Source of the DNA: Aurantimonas manganoxydans SI85-9A1
GTDB lineage: Bacteria; Pseudomonadota; Alphaproteobacteria; Rhizobiales; Rhizobiaceae
Length of the DNA: 64,000 bases
Assembly (NCBI RefSeq): GCF_000153465.1
Contig: NZ_CH672387.1
Span: 2,829,903-2,893,902, forward strand
Direction: 5' to 3'
Positions 41,919 through 52,707 of the stretch are shown piece by piece. Made by a program: the position numbers and the translations under genes. How positions within the stretch are numbered: position 1 is the stretch's first letter; each line of letters begins with the position of its first letter. A model generated the notes under the pieces. That model was not told the origin of the DNA, did no database searches, and saw nothing but the letters and a program-made list of their open reading frames with translations.

Positions 41919-43262
41919 ATGGGTTTCCTGAAGCAGATCTTCGTCACGATCCTGGCGCTGGCCGTCGCGGGTGCGGCCTACATCAAGTTCGACCCGTCGG
42001 CGGGGCGTTCCCTGCTCGCAGCGGATCTGCCCCTGCCCGATCCGCTGCGCTCGGCCATTCTGTGGATCGCCCCGGAAGCCGGCGAACCCGCCCCCGAGAT
42101 CGCCAGCGGCGAGGGTCAGCGCTCCGGCGGGCGTCGCCGCGGCGGTGGTGCGACGATGGTCGTCTCCTCACCCGTGACCACGGGCTCCACGCGGACCCGC
42201 ATGCGGTCCATCGGCACTGGCGAAGCCGCCCGTTCGGTGGTCGTCCATCCCGACAACACCGCCGGCATCATCGAGGAAGTCGTCGTCCAGTCTGCCGACA
42301 TGGTGGAGGAAGGCACGGTTCTGGTCCGGCTGGAACGGGCAAGCGAGGAACTCGCGGTCGATCGCGCCCGGCTCGCCCTCGATGCCGCGGAGGACAAGGT
42401 CGCCCGCTTCGAGCGCCTGCAAAGGGCCAACACACTCAGCGCCGTCGAGGTCACCGACGTGACGCGCGAGCGCGACAATGCCAGGCTCGACCTGCGGTCC
42501 GCCGAGATCGCGCTCGGCAAGCGCGACATCCGCGCGCCGATCCCCGGGCGGGTCGGTATCATCGCCGTCGATCGCGGCGATCTGGTCTCCAACGATACGG
42601 TGATCGCCACCGTTGACGACCGCGAGCAACTGAAGGTCATTTTCTACACGCCGGAAAGCTTCGTGCAGCAGCTCGCCATCGGCACGCCGGTCGAGGCGGT
42701 GTCCACCGCGCGGCCCGACACGGTCTATGAGGGCGAAATCACCGCCATCGACAGCCGTCTCGACGAAGCGAGCCGGACCCTGCGTACCGAGGCCCGGATC
42801 GAGAACGGCTCCGATGACCTGCGTCCGGGCATGTCGTTCAGCGTGTCCTTGTCGCTGGAAGGCGAGACCTTCCTGTCGGTCGACCCCATTTCCGTCGTCT
42901 GGGAGCGCACCGGGCCGATCGTCTGGAAGATCGTCGACGGCAAGGCGCAGAAGGCGCCGGTACGGATCGTCGAGCGGACGATCGACCGCGTGCTCGTTGC
43001 CTCGGACGATCTGGCCGCCGGCGACTCCGTCGTCGTCGAAGGGCTGCAGTCGGTTCGCGAAGGCGGCGCGGTGGAAAGCGTCAATGATGCCCCCGCGCCG
43101 GACGGCACCGCGCCGGCCGCGCCAGTCCCGTCCGCCAGCACCATGCCGAAGTCCGGCGGCGACGACCGCGCAACGGCGCATGGCCTCGTCGGCATTGCAC
43201 AGGCCAACGCGGCCGAGCAGCCACAGGCTGACGGTCAGGCTTCCGCCGGAGCCGCCCGCTGA
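41919..43262 (+). CDS. RND efflux pump, periplasmic adaptor
   Basis: 447 residues. An N-terminal membrane anchor (FVTILALAVAGAAYI), then lipoyl half-motif (GIIEEVVVQSADMVEEGTVLVRLE), coiled-coil hairpin, second lipoyl half (KRDIRAPIPGRVGIIAVDRGDLVS) and beta-barrel regions give the HlyD/AcrA-type layout. A Ser/Ala/Pro-rich tail of about 60 residues is added at the C-terminus. The stop codon overlaps the pump gene start (TGATG). It links the pump to an outer-membrane TolC-like channel that is not encoded here. Confidence 0.92.
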   Translation: MGFLKQIFVTILALAVAGAAYIKFDPSAGRSLLAADLPLPDPLRSAILWIAPEAGEPAPEIASGEGQRSGGRRRGGGATMVVSSPVTTGSTRTRMRSIGTGEAARSVVVHPDNTAGIIEEVVVQSADMVEEGTVLVRLERASEELAVDRARLALDAAEDKVARFERLQRANTLSAVEVTDVTRERDNARLDLRSAEIALGKRDIRAPIPGRVGIIAVDRGDLVSNDTVIATVDDREQLKVIFYTPESFVQQLAIGTPVEAVSTARPDTVYEGEITAIDSRLDEASRTLRTEARIENGSDDLRPGMSFSVSLSLEGETFLSVDPISVVWERTGPIVWKIVDGKAQKAPVRIVERTIDRVLVASDDLAAGDSVVVEGLQSVREGGAVESVNDAPAPDGTAPAAPVPSASTMPKSGGDDRATAHGLVGIAQANAAEQPQADGQASAGAAR

Positions 43263-46200
43263 TGAGCACGCCGGCCAAGCCCGACGGCATCACCGCCTTC
43301 ACCAGCCTGTTCATCCGCCGGCCGGTGCTGACCATCGTCGTCAATCTGCTGATCGTGGTGGCGGGCCTCGCCGCCTTCGGCGCCATCGAAGTGCGCGAAC
43401 TGCCGAATGTCGACCGCCCCGTCATCAGCGTGTCCATCGACTTTCCCGGCGCGTCTCCCGAAACCGTCGACCGGCAGATCACCAGCGAGATCGAAAGCGC
43501 CGTGGCGCGCGTTTCGGGCATCGCCTCGGTGTCGTCGAAGTCGGAATTCGGCGACAGCCGGGTGACGATCGAATTCACCGACGCCACCGATCTCAACGTC
43601 GCCGCCAGCGACGTGCGCAATGCCGTCAGCCGCATCGCCAACAGCCTGCCGGAGGGCGCGGAGGAGCCGCGCATCGTCAAGGCCGACGCCGACGCCTCGG
43701 CGATCATGCGCCTGGCGGTCACCGCCCCCGGCCTGTCGATCGAGGATCTGACGACGCTGGTCGAGGACCGGATCGCCGACCAGCTCGCCGCCGTGGAGGG
43801 CGTTGCCGACCTGCAGATCTACGGCGAGCGCGAGAAGGTCATCTATGTCGACGTCGACCCGGACAAGCTGGCGACGCGCGGCCTCACGCTGGGCACCGTC
43901 TCGACGGCGTTGCAGAACGCGGCGCTCGACGTGCCCGCGGGCTCGCTCGGCTCGCCCTCGCAGGATCTGATCGTGCGCGCCGACGCCAACGTGACCTCGC
44001 CGGAAGAGTTCGAGACCATCTTCCTCGACGACCGCACCCGGCTCGGCGATGTCGCCAGCGTGCGCTTCGGTCCCGATGACGCAGCGTCGCAGCTGCGCCG
44101 CAACGGCGAGACCGGCGTCGGCATGGGCGTCGTGCGCCAGGCCGGGTCGAGCACGCTCGACATCTCCGACGGCATCCGCGCCGAGGTCGCCAATCTCAAC
44201 GAGACCCTGCCCGACGGCGTGACCGTGCGCGTCACCAGCGACGACGCGACCTTCATTAATGGCGCCATCCACGAGGTCGAGATCGCCCTCGGCATCTCGG
44301 TCGCCGTGGTGATCTTCGTGATCTTCCTGTTCCTGCTGAATGTCCGCGCGACGATCATTCCGGCGGTGACGATGCCGATCGCGCTGATCGGCGTCGTCGC
44401 CTTCATCTATCTCGTCGGCTTCTCGATCAACATCCTGACCCTTCTGGCGCTGGTGCTGGCCACCGGCATGGTCGTCGACGACGCGATCATCGTGCTCGAG
44501 AACATCGTGCGCCAGCGCGACATGGGGGCACGTCCGCAGGCGGCCGCGGTGCTGGGCACGCGCGAAGTGTTCTTCGCGGTCATCTCGACCACGGCAACGC
44601 TGGCGGCGGTCTTCGTGCCGATCTCCTTCCTGCCCGGCCAGGCCGGTGGCCTGTTCCGCGAATTCGGCTTCGTTCTGGCCATGGCGGTGGTGATCTCCTC
44701 CTTCATCGCCCTCACCCTCTGCCCGATGCTGGCGGCGTATTTCCTCAAGGCGCGGGAAGCCGAGCGTCGGCCCGGGCCGTTCCAGCGGTCGGTGCGCTGG
44801 TTCGGAGCGCGCCTCGCCGGCATGTACGCCGTCTCGCTGCGCTTCTGCCTCGCCTTCCCGCTGCTGATCGTGGTCGGCGCTGGCATCTTCTCCTTCGCGG
44901 CCTATCTCACCTTCCTGCAGATGCCGCAGGAGCTGACGCCGACCGAGGACCGCGGCGTCGTCCTGATGAGCATCAGCGCCCCGCAGGGCGCCAGCCTCGA
45001 ATACACCAACGCCCAGCTTCGCCGGGTCGAGGACGTGGTCATTCCCTATGTGGAGAACGGCGAGGCCGACAACGTTTTCGCGATCTCCGGCCGCGGCTCG
45101 GCCAATTCGGCCTTCCTCGTCGTGTCACTGAAGGACTGGGCGGTGCGGGCGCGCAGCCAGCAGGAGATCGTCGCCGAGATCAACGGCAAGCTGCGCCGGA
45201 TCACCGGCGTGCGGGCCTTTGCCATTCAACCGAACTCGCTCGGCATTCGCGGCGGCGGCCGCGGCCTGCAGTTCGCCATCGCCGGCCAGAATTTCGAGGA
45301 GTTGGCGGAAAGCGCCGACGAACTGCTGGCGGCGATGCAGGCGGACGGCCGCTGGGGCGACGTGCGACTGTCCGAAGATGCCACCCAGCCACAGTTGTCG
45401 GTGGTGATCGACCGCGCCCGGGCCTCCGACCTCGGCATCGACATCGACGGGCTGGCGACCGCCATGCAGGCGCTGCTCGACGGGCGCGAGATCGGCCAGA
45501 CCTATGTCGAGGACAAGCAGATCCCGATCCGGCTGATCGCCAGCTCCGATCCGGTCAACGACCCCGATGACATGCGCAACATCTTCCTGAAAGCGAGCGA
45601 CGGGCGGATCGTGCCCATGTCGACGGTGGCAAGCGTCGAGGAAAAGCCGATCGCTCCGGCGCTGACACGTGAAAACCGCTCGCGGGCGGTCTCGCTGTCG
45701 GCGCAGATTCCCGACAACTACTCGATCCAGGAAGGCTGGACGGATCTGCAGGTCTTCGCCGAGGAGATCCTGCCGGCCGACCAGCGCCTCGTGCCGCTGG
45801 CCGAAGCCGCTACGCTGAACGAGACCAATAGCGGCCTCGCCCTCGTCTTCGGCTTCGCCATCGTCATCATCATCCTGGTGCTGGCGGCGCAGTTCGAGAG
45901 TTTCGTCTCAGCCTTCATCATCATTGCGACCGTACCGCTGGGCGTCGCCTGCGCGATCTTCGCGCTCGACTTCTTCGGCATGAGCCTCAATCTCTACAGC
46001 CAGATCGGCCTCGTGCTGCTGGTCGGGATCATGGCCAAGAACGGCATTTTGATCGTCGAGTTCGCCAATCAGTTGCGCGAGGAAGGCCTGTCGGTCCGCG
46101 AGGCCGTGGAGCAGGCGGCGCTGATCCGGCTGCGGCCGGTGATGATGACCATGATCGCCACCGTCGTCGGCGGCGTGCCGCTGGTGCTGGCCTCGGGCGC

Positions 46201-46429
46201 CGGCGCCGAAGCGCGCGTGGCGCTCGGCTATGTCATCGTCGGCGGGCTCGGCCTCGCCACCTTCTCGACGCTCTATGTCACGCCGGTCGCCTATCTCATT
46301 CTCGGCCGGTTCTCGACGCCGAACGCCGAAAAGTCCGCCCGGCTGCAGCGCGACATCGCCGAGGCGGAAGCGGCGCAACGCGAGCGGGGCCGAGATCGGG
46401 ATGCGGGAACGGTGGCGCCGGCCGAATAG
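43262..46429 (+). CDS. RND efflux pump, inner-membrane transporter
   Basis: 1055 residues, 12 membrane helices and two large periplasmic loops. The proton-relay V-V-D-D-A in helix 4 (GMVVDDAIIVLENIVRQ) and the conserved Lys region in helix 10 (GIMAKNGILIVEFANQ) are present, as is the N-terminal RRPVLTIVVNLLIVVAGLAAF helix. The layout is HAE-1/MexF-like but the two-gene operon without an outer-membrane gene and the environmental genus make the substrate unknown. Proton-driven export of hydrophobic compounds is expected. Confidence 0.93.
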   Translation: MSTPAKPDGITAFTSLFIRRPVLTIVVNLLIVVAGLAAFGAIEVRELPNVDRPVISVSIDFPGASPETVDRQITSEIESAVARVSGIASVSSKSEFGDSRVTIEFTDATDLNVAASDVRNAVSRIANSLPEGAEEPRIVKADADASAIMRLAVTAPGLSIEDLTTLVEDRIADQLAAVEGVADLQIYGEREKVIYVDVDPDKLATRGLTLGTVSTALQNAALDVPAGSLGSPSQDLIVRADANVTSPEEFETIFLDDRTRLGDVASVRFGPDDAASQLRRNGETGVGMGVVRQAGSSTLDISDGIRAEVANLNETLPDGVTVRVTSDDATFINGAIHEVEIALGISVAVVIFVIFLFLLNVRATIIPAVTMPIALIGVVAFIYLVGFSINILTLLALVLATGMVVDDAIIVLENIVRQRDMGARPQAAAVLGTREVFFAVISTTATLAAVFVPISFLPGQAGGLFREFGFVLAMAVVISSFIALTLCPMLAAYFLKAREAERRPGPFQRSVRWFGARLAGMYAVSLRFCLAFPLLIVVGAGIFSFAAYLTFLQMPQELTPTEDRGVVLMSISAPQGASLEYTNAQLRRVEDVVIPYVENGEADNVFAISGRGSANSAFLVVSLKDWAVRARSQQEIVAEINGKLRRITGVRAFAIQPNSLGIRGGGRGLQFAIAGQNFEELAESADELLAAMQADGRWGDVRLSEDATQPQLSVVIDRARASDLGIDIDGLATAMQALLDGREIGQTYVEDKQIPIRLIASSDPVNDPDDMRNIFLKASDGRIVPMSTVASVEEKPIAPALTRENRSRAVSLSAQIPDNYSIQEGWTDLQVFAEEILPADQRLVPLAEAATLNETNSGLALVFGFAIVIIILVLAAQFESFVSAFIIIATVPLGVACAIFALDFFGMSLNLYSQIGLVLLVGIMAKNGILIVEFANQLREEGLSVREAVEQAALIRLRPVMMTMIATVVGGVPLVLASGAGAEARVALGYVIVGGLGLATFSTLYVTPVAYLILGRFSTPNAEKSARLQRDIAEAEAAQRERGRDRDAGTVAPAE

Positions 46430-46512
46430 GCCGGCTGACGCCGCCCACAAGCAGAGGCCGAACAGGCGAAAGGCCACTTCCCCCACCCGCCCATCCCCGC
46501 TAGAACGCGGCC

Positions 46513-48363
46513 ATGGCACCCCCTCCCCTATTGCGCCTCGATGGCGTCCGCCTCACCTTCGGCGGCACGCCGCTCCTGACCGGCGTCGAGCTGAACGTCC
46601 TGCCCGGCGAGCGCATCGCGCTGGTCGGTCGCAACGGCTCGGGCAAGTCGACCCTGATGAAGATCGCCGCGGGCCAAGTCGAGCCCGACGGCGGCGAGGT
46701 CTTCCTGAAGCCCGGCACGACCCTGCGCTACCTGCCGCAGGAGCCGGATTTCGGCGACTTCAAGACGGTCGGCGCCTATGTCGCCTCGGGCCTCGGCCCC
46801 GCCGACGATCCCTACCGGGTCACCATGTGCCTCGACGCCCTGGGCCTGACCGAGGACATGGAGCCGCATCACCTGTCGGGCGGCGAGGCCCGCCGCGCCG
46901 CTCTGGCGCGCACCCTGGCGCCCGAGCCGGACATCGTGCTGCTCGACGAGCCCACCAACCATCTCGACCTGCCGACGATCGAATGGCTGGAGGACGAGGT
47001 GCGCCAGATGAAGAGCGCCGTCGTCGTCATCAGCCATGACCGCCGCTTCCTGGAACGCGTCACCCGCTCTACCGTCTGGATCGACCGCGGGTCGGCCAAG
47101 CGTCTCGACCAGGGCTTCGGGTCCTTCGAGGCCTGGCGCGACAAGGTGCTGGAGGAAGAAGAGCGCGACCTGCAGAAGCTCGACCGCAAAATCGTGCGCG
47201 AGGAGCACTGGCTGCGCTATGGCGTGACCGCGCGGCGCACCCGCAACATGCGCCGGCTGGGCGCCCTCCACGATCTGCGCCAGCAGCGCCGCGACACGCG
47301 GAGGGCCGTGGGTCAGGTATCGATGGAAGCCAGCGCCACACGCGAAAGCGGCAAGCTGGTCATCGAGGCCTTCAACGTGTCGAAGGCCTATGACGGCCGC
47401 ACGCTGGTCGACGATTTCTCCACCCGCATCGCCCGCGGCGACCGGGTCGGCTTCGTCGGTCCCAACGGCATCGGCAAGACGACGCTGCTGAAGATGCTGA
47501 TCGGCGAGCTGAAACCGGATTCCGGCCGGGTGAAGCTCGGCACCAATCTCGACCTCGCCTTCCTCGACCAGAAGCGCGCGGCGCTGGCCGACGACCTCTC
47601 GGTGCAGGACGCGATCACCGACGGCCGCGGCGACCAGGTGATGGTCAACGGCGAGCCGCGCCATGTGGTCGGCTATCTGCGCGACTTCCTGTTCACGCCC
47701 GAGCAGATCCGCACCCCTGCGGGCAAGCTGTCCGGTGGCGAGCGCGCGCGCCTGCTGCTGGCCAAGACGCTGGCAACGCCGGCGAACTTCCTCGTCCTCG
47801 ACGAGCCGACCAACGACCTCGACATGGAGACGCTCGATCTCCTCGAGGAACTGATCGCCAATTATCCCGGCACCGTGCTTCTCGTCAGCCACGACCGCGA
47901 CTTCCTCGACCGCACCGTGACCAGCGTCATCTCGCCCGACGGCAACGGCCACTGGCTGGAATATGCCGGCGGTTACAGCGACATGGTCGCCCAGCGCCGC
48001 GACGCGGCCAAGGCAGCCGCCATCGCCGGCAAGCCGTCCGACAAGGGCAGCGCGAAGAACGGTGCCAGCAAGAGCGGCGGCGGCACGTCAGGCGCCTCCA
48101 GCGGCGCCGCCGGCAAGGGCGGATCGTCCAAGCTGTCCTTCAAGCAGAAATTCGCGCTCGAAAACCTGCCCAAGGAGATCGCCAAGCTGGAAGCGGCGAT
48201 CGCCAAGGCCGAAGCCGAGATCGCCGATCCCGCCCTGTTCACGAAGAACCCGGACCGCTTCGCCAAGCTGGCGGCCGGGATCGACAAGCACCGTGCGGCG
48301 CTGGCCAAGGCCGAGGATGACTGGCTGGAGCTGGAAATGGTCCGCGCCGAAGCGGAAGACTAG
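46513..48363 (+). CDS. ABC-F family ATPase (Uup-like)
   Basis: 616 residues, two ATPase modules on one chain and no membrane part: Walker A G-R-N-G-S-G-K-S-T (about 39-47) and G-P-N-G-I-G-K-T-T (about 316-324), signatures L-S-G-G-E-A-R-R and L-S-G-G-E-R-A-R, Walker B motifs L-L-D-E-P-T-N-H-L-D and V-L-D-E-P-T-N-D-L-D. The linker between modules is the ribosome-contacting helix pair. After module two a Gly/Ser/Lys-rich stretch leads to a C-terminal coiled coil, as in Uup. ABC-F proteins act on ribosomes in translation or antibiotic protection, or on DNA branch structures for Uup; exact job uncertain. Confidence 0.9.
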   Translation: MAPPPLLRLDGVRLTFGGTPLLTGVELNVLPGERIALVGRNGSGKSTLMKIAAGQVEPDGGEVFLKPGTTLRYLPQEPDFGDFKTVGAYVASGLGPADDPYRVTMCLDALGLTEDMEPHHLSGGEARRAALARTLAPEPDIVLLDEPTNHLDLPTIEWLEDEVRQMKSAVVVISHDRRFLERVTRSTVWIDRGSAKRLDQGFGSFEAWRDKVLEEEERDLQKLDRKIVREEHWLRYGVTARRTRNMRRLGALHDLRQQRRDTRRAVGQVSMEASATRESGKLVIEAFNVSKAYDGRTLVDDFSTRIARGDRVGFVGPNGIGKTTLLKMLIGELKPDSGRVKLGTNLDLAFLDQKRAALADDLSVQDAITDGRGDQVMVNGEPRHVVGYLRDFLFTPEQIRTPAGKLSGGERARLLLAKTLATPANFLVLDEPTNDLDMETLDLLEELIANYPGTVLLVSHDRDFLDRTVTSVISPDGNGHWLEYAGGYSDMVAQRRDAAKAAAIAGKPSDKGSAKNGASKSGGGTSGASSGAAGKGGSSKLSFKQKFALENLPKEIAKLEAAIAKAEAEIADPALFTKNPDRFAKLAAGIDKHRAALAKAEDDWLELEMVRAEAED

Positions 48364-48522
48364 GACGGCGGCGCCTGCGGGCGCGCCTCCCGGCCCGAAG
48401 GGGTCAGCCCGGTGCAACCTTCGTCTGCGACGAACGAGCGCCGGATGATATGGCGCAATGGGCGATGAAGCCCGTCTGAGCTTTGGGGTCTGGCGGAACG
48501 CAATGCCGCAGAAGGGCCCCCT

Positions 48523-50613
48523 ATGGCCGTCGACACGCTGAAACCCATAGCCTCCGTCGAATCCAAGGGTGGGCGCGACATCGGCTTTGCCGTTGCCGTC
48601 GTCTTTGTCCTGACCGTCCTGTTCGTTCCAATCCCGGCCTTCATGATCGACATGGGCCTGGCGCTGTCGATCGCCCTGTCCGTCCTGATCCTCATGGTCT
48701 CCCTGTGGATCCAGAAGCCGCTCGACTTCTCGGCCTTCCCGACCGTCCTGCTGCTGGCGACCATGCTGCGGCTGTCGCTGAACATCGCCACCACGCGCGT
48801 GATCCTGTCCGAGGGCCACCAGGGCGTGAACGCTGCCGGTCACGTCATCGGCGGCTTCTCGCAATTCGTCATGAGCGGCGACTTCTTCATCGGCATCGTG
48901 GTCTTCGTGATCCTGATCGTCGTGAACTTCATGGTCATCACCAAGGGCGCCACGCGTATCGCGGAAGTCGGCGCCCGCTTCACCCTCGACGCCATCCCCG
49001 GCAAGCAGATGGCCATCGACGCCGACATGTCGTCGGGCCTGATCGACGAGAAGCAGGCGCAGGCGCGCCGCAAGGAGCTCGAAGAGGAAAGCGCCTTCTT
49101 CGGCTCCATGGATGGTGCCTCGAAATTCGTGCGCGGCGACGCCATCGCCGGCCTGATCATCACCGCCGTCAACGTCTTCGGCGGCATCATCATCGGCATC
49201 ACCCGCCACGACATGGACGCCGCCGGCGCCGCCGAGGTGTTCACCAAGCTGTCGGTCGGCGACGGCCTCGTCTCGCAGATCCCGGCGCTGATCGTCTCGC
49301 TGGCCGCCGGTCTGCTCGTCTCCAAGGGCGGCACCCGCGGCGCCGCCCAGACCGCCGTTCTCGGCCAGCTCGGCTTCTACCCGCGCGCCCTCGCCGTCGC
49401 CGCCGGCCTGATGGCGCTGCTGGCGTTGCTGCCGGGCCTGCCGTTCATTCCCTTCATGCTGCTCGCCTGCATAATGGCGTCCATCGCCTATCTCGTGCCC
49501 AAGCGCCGCAACGAGGAACTGCGCCAGGCCGAGGCGACCGTCGCCGAGGAGAAGCAGGTCGCCCAGAACGCCGAGCGCAACTCGGTCAAGGAATCGCTGA
49601 AGATCGTCGAGATCGAGCTGGTCTTCGGCAAGCAGACCTCGGCGCATCTCCTCCTGCAGCGCGACGAGATGGCCCACCGCGTCCAGAAGATGCGTCGCCG
49701 CTTTGCCGCGCGCTACGGCTTCGTCGTGCCCGAGATCAAGCTCTCCGACGATCTGACGCTCGATCCGAAATCCTACGCGATCAAGATCCACGGTACTACT
49801 ATCGCCACCCAGCCGCTGCGGCTCGGCGAGTCGATGATCGTCCTGGGCGACGCCGGCGCGCCCGACGTGCCGCACGATCTCACCAAGGAGCCGGCCTTCG
49901 GCATGCGCGCTGCCTGGGTCTCGGAAACCTTCGCCACGGAGGTGCGCCGCCAGGGCTTCGAGCCGATCGACACCCTGTCGATCGTCCTCACCCATCTGTC
50001 GGAGACGATCCGCAACAATCTGGCGCAGCTCCTGTCCTACAAGGACATGCGCACCCTGCTCGATCGCCTTGAGCCGGAATACAAGCGCCTGATCGACGAG
50101 ATCATCCCGGCCAACATGTCCTATTCGGGCCTGCAGGCGGTGCTCAAGCTGCTGCTCGCCGAGCGCGTCTCGATCCGCAACCTGAACCTCATCCTGGAGG
50201 CCATCGCCGAGATCGCGCCGCATGTGCGCCGGTCCGAGCAGATCGTCGAGCATGTGCGCATGCGCATGGCCCAGCAGATCTGCGGCGATCTCCTGCACAA
50301 CGGCCAGCTCGGCGTCCTGCGCCTCGGCAACCAGTGGGACCTTGCCTTCCACCAGGCGCTGAAGCGCGACGCCAAGGGCGAGGTCGTCGAGTTCGACATC
50401 GACCCGCGCCTCGTCGAGCAGTTCGCCACCGAGGCCACCAAGGTGATCCGCGAGAAGATGGACCAGGGCGAGATGTTCGTGCTGGTCGCGGCGCCCGACG
50501 CCCGCCCGTATGTGCGCATGATGATCGAGCGCATCTTTGTCACCCTGCCGGTGCTCTCGCATCTCGAGATCGCACGCGGCGTGGATATCCGGGCGCTCGG
50601 TTCGATCTCATGA
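48523..50613 (+). CDS. flhA: flagellar export gate protein FlhA
   Basis: 696 residues, normal for FlhA. Eight N-terminal membrane helices, the FHIPEP signature region [13 protein letters not shown], and a large cytoplasmic C-terminal domain (from about residue 350) that docks export chaperones. It forms the nonameric export gate of the flagellar type III apparatus. The stop overlaps the fliR start (ATGA). First gene of a plus-strand flagellar block; no clear promoter was identified in the 160 bases upstream. Confidence 0.96.
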   Translation: MAVDTLKPIASVESKGGRDIGFAVAVVFVLTVLFVPIPAFMIDMGLALSIALSVLILMVSLWIQKPLDFSAFPTVLLLATMLRLSLNIATTRVILSEGHQGVNAAGHVIGGFSQFVMSGDFFIGIVVFVILIVVNFMVITKGATRIAEVGARFTLDAIPGKQMAIDADMSSGLIDEKQAQARRKELEEESAFFGSMDGASKFVRGDAIAGLIITAVNVFGGIIIGITRHDMDAAGAAEVFTKLSVGDGLVSQIPALIVSLAAGLLVSKGGTRGAAQTAVLGQLGFYPRALAVAAGLMALLALLPGLPFIPFMLLACIMASIAYLVPKRRNEELRQAEATVAEEKQVAQNAERNSVKESLKIVEIELVFGKQTSAHLLLQRDEMAHRVQKMRRRFAARYGFVVPEIKLSDDLTLDPKSYAIKIHGTTIATQPLRLGESMIVLGDAGAPDVPHDLTKEPAFGMRAAWVSETFATEVRRQGFEPIDTLSIVLTHLSETIRNNLAQLLSYKDMRTLLDRLEPEYKRLIDEIIPANMSYSGLQAVLKLLLAERVSIRNLNLILEAIAEIAPHVRRSEQIVEHVRMRMAQQICGDLLHNGQLGVLRLGNQWDLAFHQALKRDAKGEVVEFDIDPRLVEQFATEATKVIREKMDQGEMFVLVAAPDARPYVRMMIERIFVTLPVLSHLEIARGVDIRALGSIS

Positions 50614-51365
50614 GCGTGGAACTGTCGGAACTCGTCTTTTCGCTGTTCCTGATCTTCTGCCGCTTCGGCTCCTGCCTCCTGTTGATGCCGGGCTTCTCGT
50701 CGTCGCGCGTGCCGCTGCAAGTGCGCCTGTTCCTGTCCCTCGCCGTCTCGGTGGCGCTGTCGCCAGCCCTCCTGCCGACCTTGCAGCCGCTGGTCGCGGC
50801 GGCCGACGACAACGGCAAGCTGGCGCTGATGATCTCCGAGATCCTCAACGGGCTGTTCATTGGCCTGCTCGGCCGCAGCTTCATGATCGCCCTGCAGTTC
50901 GCCGGCCACGTCGTCGCCAATTCCATCGGCATGGGCATGCAGATGGGCGTGCCGATCGACGAGAGCGATCCGATGCCGGCCGTCGCCTCGCTGATCACGC
51001 TGACCGCCACGACGCTGATCTTCGTGCTCAACCTGCATGCCGAGATCGCCCGGGCGCTGGTCGCGTCCTACACGGCCATGCCGGCCGCCGCCGGCTTCTC
51101 GATCCGCGGCAGCCTCGTCAACATCACCGACAATCTCGACGAGGCCTTCCTGCTCTGCCTGCGCATTTCCAGCCCGTTCGTGCTCTACGGCGTCGTCGTC
51201 AATTTCGCCATCGGCCTCGCCAACAAGTTGACCCCGACCATCCCGATTTACTTCATCTCGCTGCCTTTCGTTCTTGCCGGCGGCCTCGTGCTGCTCGGCT
51301 ACACGATCAGCGACTTCCTCATCTTGTTCATGCAGGATTTCGAACGCTGGGTGCTGGTGGGATGA
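50610..51365 (+). CDS. fliR: flagellar export component FliR
   Basis: 251 residues with six hydrophobic segments and the family pattern [14 protein letters not shown] at the start and a conserved P-x-P-x-Y/F region near the C-terminus ([19 protein letters not shown]). Part of the FliPQR export pore. It overlaps flhA upstream and the FliJ-like gene downstream by four bases each, so the three genes are translationally coupled. Confidence 0.94.
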   Translation: MSVELSELVFSLFLIFCRFGSCLLLMPGFSSSRVPLQVRLFLSLAVSVALSPALLPTLQPLVAAADDNGKLALMISEILNGLFIGLLGRSFMIALQFAGHVVANSIGMGMQMGVPIDESDPMPAVASLITLTATTLIFVLNLHAEIARALVASYTAMPAAAGFSIRGSLVNITDNLDEAFLLCLRISSPFVLYGVVVNFAIGLANKLTPTIPIYFISLPFVLAGGLVLLGYTISDFLILFMQDFERWVLVG

Positions 51366-51769
51366 GCGACGACAGATCGCGCGTGCGCCGGCTCGACCGC
51401 ATTCTCAAGGTTCAGGGCCAGAAGCGGCTCCTGGAGGAATGGCGCCTGTCGAACCTGCGTCAGGAGCGCGAGACCATCGACAAGGACGACGTCGCCCTGC
51501 TCGACAGTCTCGGCACGGAATCGCAGCTGCACGGCCTGTTCATCGAGGCCAAGGTCCGCAATCTGCGCCGCAACGAGGTGAAGCGCAGCGCCAATCTGGC
51601 CGACCAGAGCGCCACCGAGCAGCGCATCACCACGACGCGCCGCGCCGAAAAGGGTGTCGAGAAGGTGCGCGACGACGCCCGCCGCAACCGCGACGCGGAG
51701 GAGGAAACGCGTAGCCTCGAAAGCAGCGTCGAAGGGCATCTGGCCCGCCGCCACCCCAGCTTCGAATAA
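51362..51769 (+). CDS. FliJ-like coiled-coil flagellar protein
   Basis: 135 residues, strongly charged and almost entirely helical (RLDRILKVQGQKRLLEEWRLSNLRQERETID ... KGVEKVRDDARRNRDAEEETRSLESSVEGHLARR). Size, composition and position, coupled to fliR, fit a FliJ-type export chaperone/ATPase stalk, but no diagnostic motif allows certainty. Alternatively a hypothetical protein specific to this order. Confidence 0.65.
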   Translation: MSDDRSRVRRLDRILKVQGQKRLLEEWRLSNLRQERETIDKDDVALLDSLGTESQLHGLFIEAKVRNLRRNEVKRSANLADQSATEQRITTTRRAEKGVEKVRDDARRNRDAEEETRSLESSVEGHLARRHPSFE

Positions 51770-51825
51770 GCCTGCGCCGGTAGAAGCGGTTCGAACCTTC
51801 CCGTGTTTGAACCGCGACCCCGCCG

Positions 51826-52338
51826 ATGACCAGCACCGCCAGCCTCCATGCCCTCCTGCCCGCCGCCCAGTCGGCGAGTGCCAGGACGGCACCTGCCCGC
51901 AAGAGCCCAGACGGCGGCAGCGAGACCTTCGTGGCGGCCCTCGACGCGGCCAAGACCGACAAGCCCGATGGTGGCAGCGCCCCCGCCGCCCCCATCGTTC
52001 CGCTCGTCAAGCACCGCTCCCGGGAGATCTCGCCGCTCGAACAGTTCGAGGGCTTCGTCCTGCGCAATTTCGTCGAATCCATGCTGCCGACCGAAGCCTC
52101 GAACTATTTCGGCGAAGGCACGGCCGGTGAAGTCTGGCGCTCGATGATGGCCGAGGAAATCGGCAACGAGCTGGCCAAGAACGGCGGCATCGGCATCGCC
52201 GATTCGATCCGCAGCCGCGAACAGGTCGATCTTGCCTCAGCCAGCGGCGCCGTGTCGGCAACCAACGGCCTCGAGCGCATGCTGCGGCAGGCGGATATCG
52301 CCCGCGCCGGCGCCATGCGCGACAACATCGCAGAATAG
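51826..52338 (+). CDS. flgJ: flagellar rod-binding protein, FlgJ N-terminal type
   Basis: 170 residues. After a low-complexity N-terminal 65 residues, the rod-binding domain S-P-L-E-Q-F-E-G-F-V-L-R-N-F-V-E-S-M-L-P and G-E-V-W-R-S-M-M-A-E-E-I-G is clear. The muramidase domain of enterobacterial FlgJ is absent, as usual in alphaproteobacteria where the protein is also called CheL. It helps assemble the rod through the periplasm. Confidence 0.88.
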   Translation: MTSTASLHALLPAAQSASARTAPARKSPDGGSETFVAALDAAKTDKPDGGSAPAAPIVPLVKHRSREISPLEQFEGFVLRNFVESMLPTEASNYFGEGTAGEVWRSMMAEEIGNELAKNGGIGIADSIRSREQVDLASASGAVSATNGLERMLRQADIARAGAMRDNIAE

Positions 52339-52350
52339 GAGTTGCACACC

Positions 52351-52707
52351 GTGGACCTCGCTCTCAGCAAAGCCGTCGACCGCCTCGAAGCGGTCCTCAC
52401 CGCCGAAACCGGTGCACTGGCCAGCGGTACGCCGATCGATCTCGGCGAGATCGCGGCCCGCAAGAACCAGAGCCTTCTGGAGTTCAGCCGCCTCAGCCGC
52501 CGCATGCCGGCGCGCGACGATGTCGAGCCGGAATTCGGCGACCGCCTGAAGCGGCTGGCCGGACTTCTCGAGCAGAACCGCCGGACGCTGGAGCTGCACG
52601 TCACGGCCAGCCACGAAGTCTCGGAGATGATCTCGCGCTCCATGACCGAAGCGGAATCCGACGGCACCTATAGCGCCCAGATGGGCCGCCGGGCAGCCGC
52701 ACGGTGA
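52351..52707 (+). CDS. FlgN-like flagellar export chaperone
   Basis: 118 residues from GTG 52351, which sits nine bases after AGGAG; the TTG at 52342 is too close to that site. A helical, cytoplasmic protein (LSKAVDRLEAVLTAETGALASG ... LGEIAARKNQSLLEFSRLSRR ... RLKRLAGLLEQNRRTLELHVTASHEVSEMI) with the two-helix pattern of FlgN, which escorts FlgK and FlgL to the export gate. flgK and flgL lie 8-10 kb away on the other strand. It overlaps the next gene by four bases. Confidence 0.7.
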   Translation: MDLALSKAVDRLEAVLTAETGALASGTPIDLGEIAARKNQSLLEFSRLSRRMPARDDVEPEFGDRLKRLAGLLEQNRRTLELHVTASHEVSEMISRSMTEAESDGTYSAQMGRRAAAR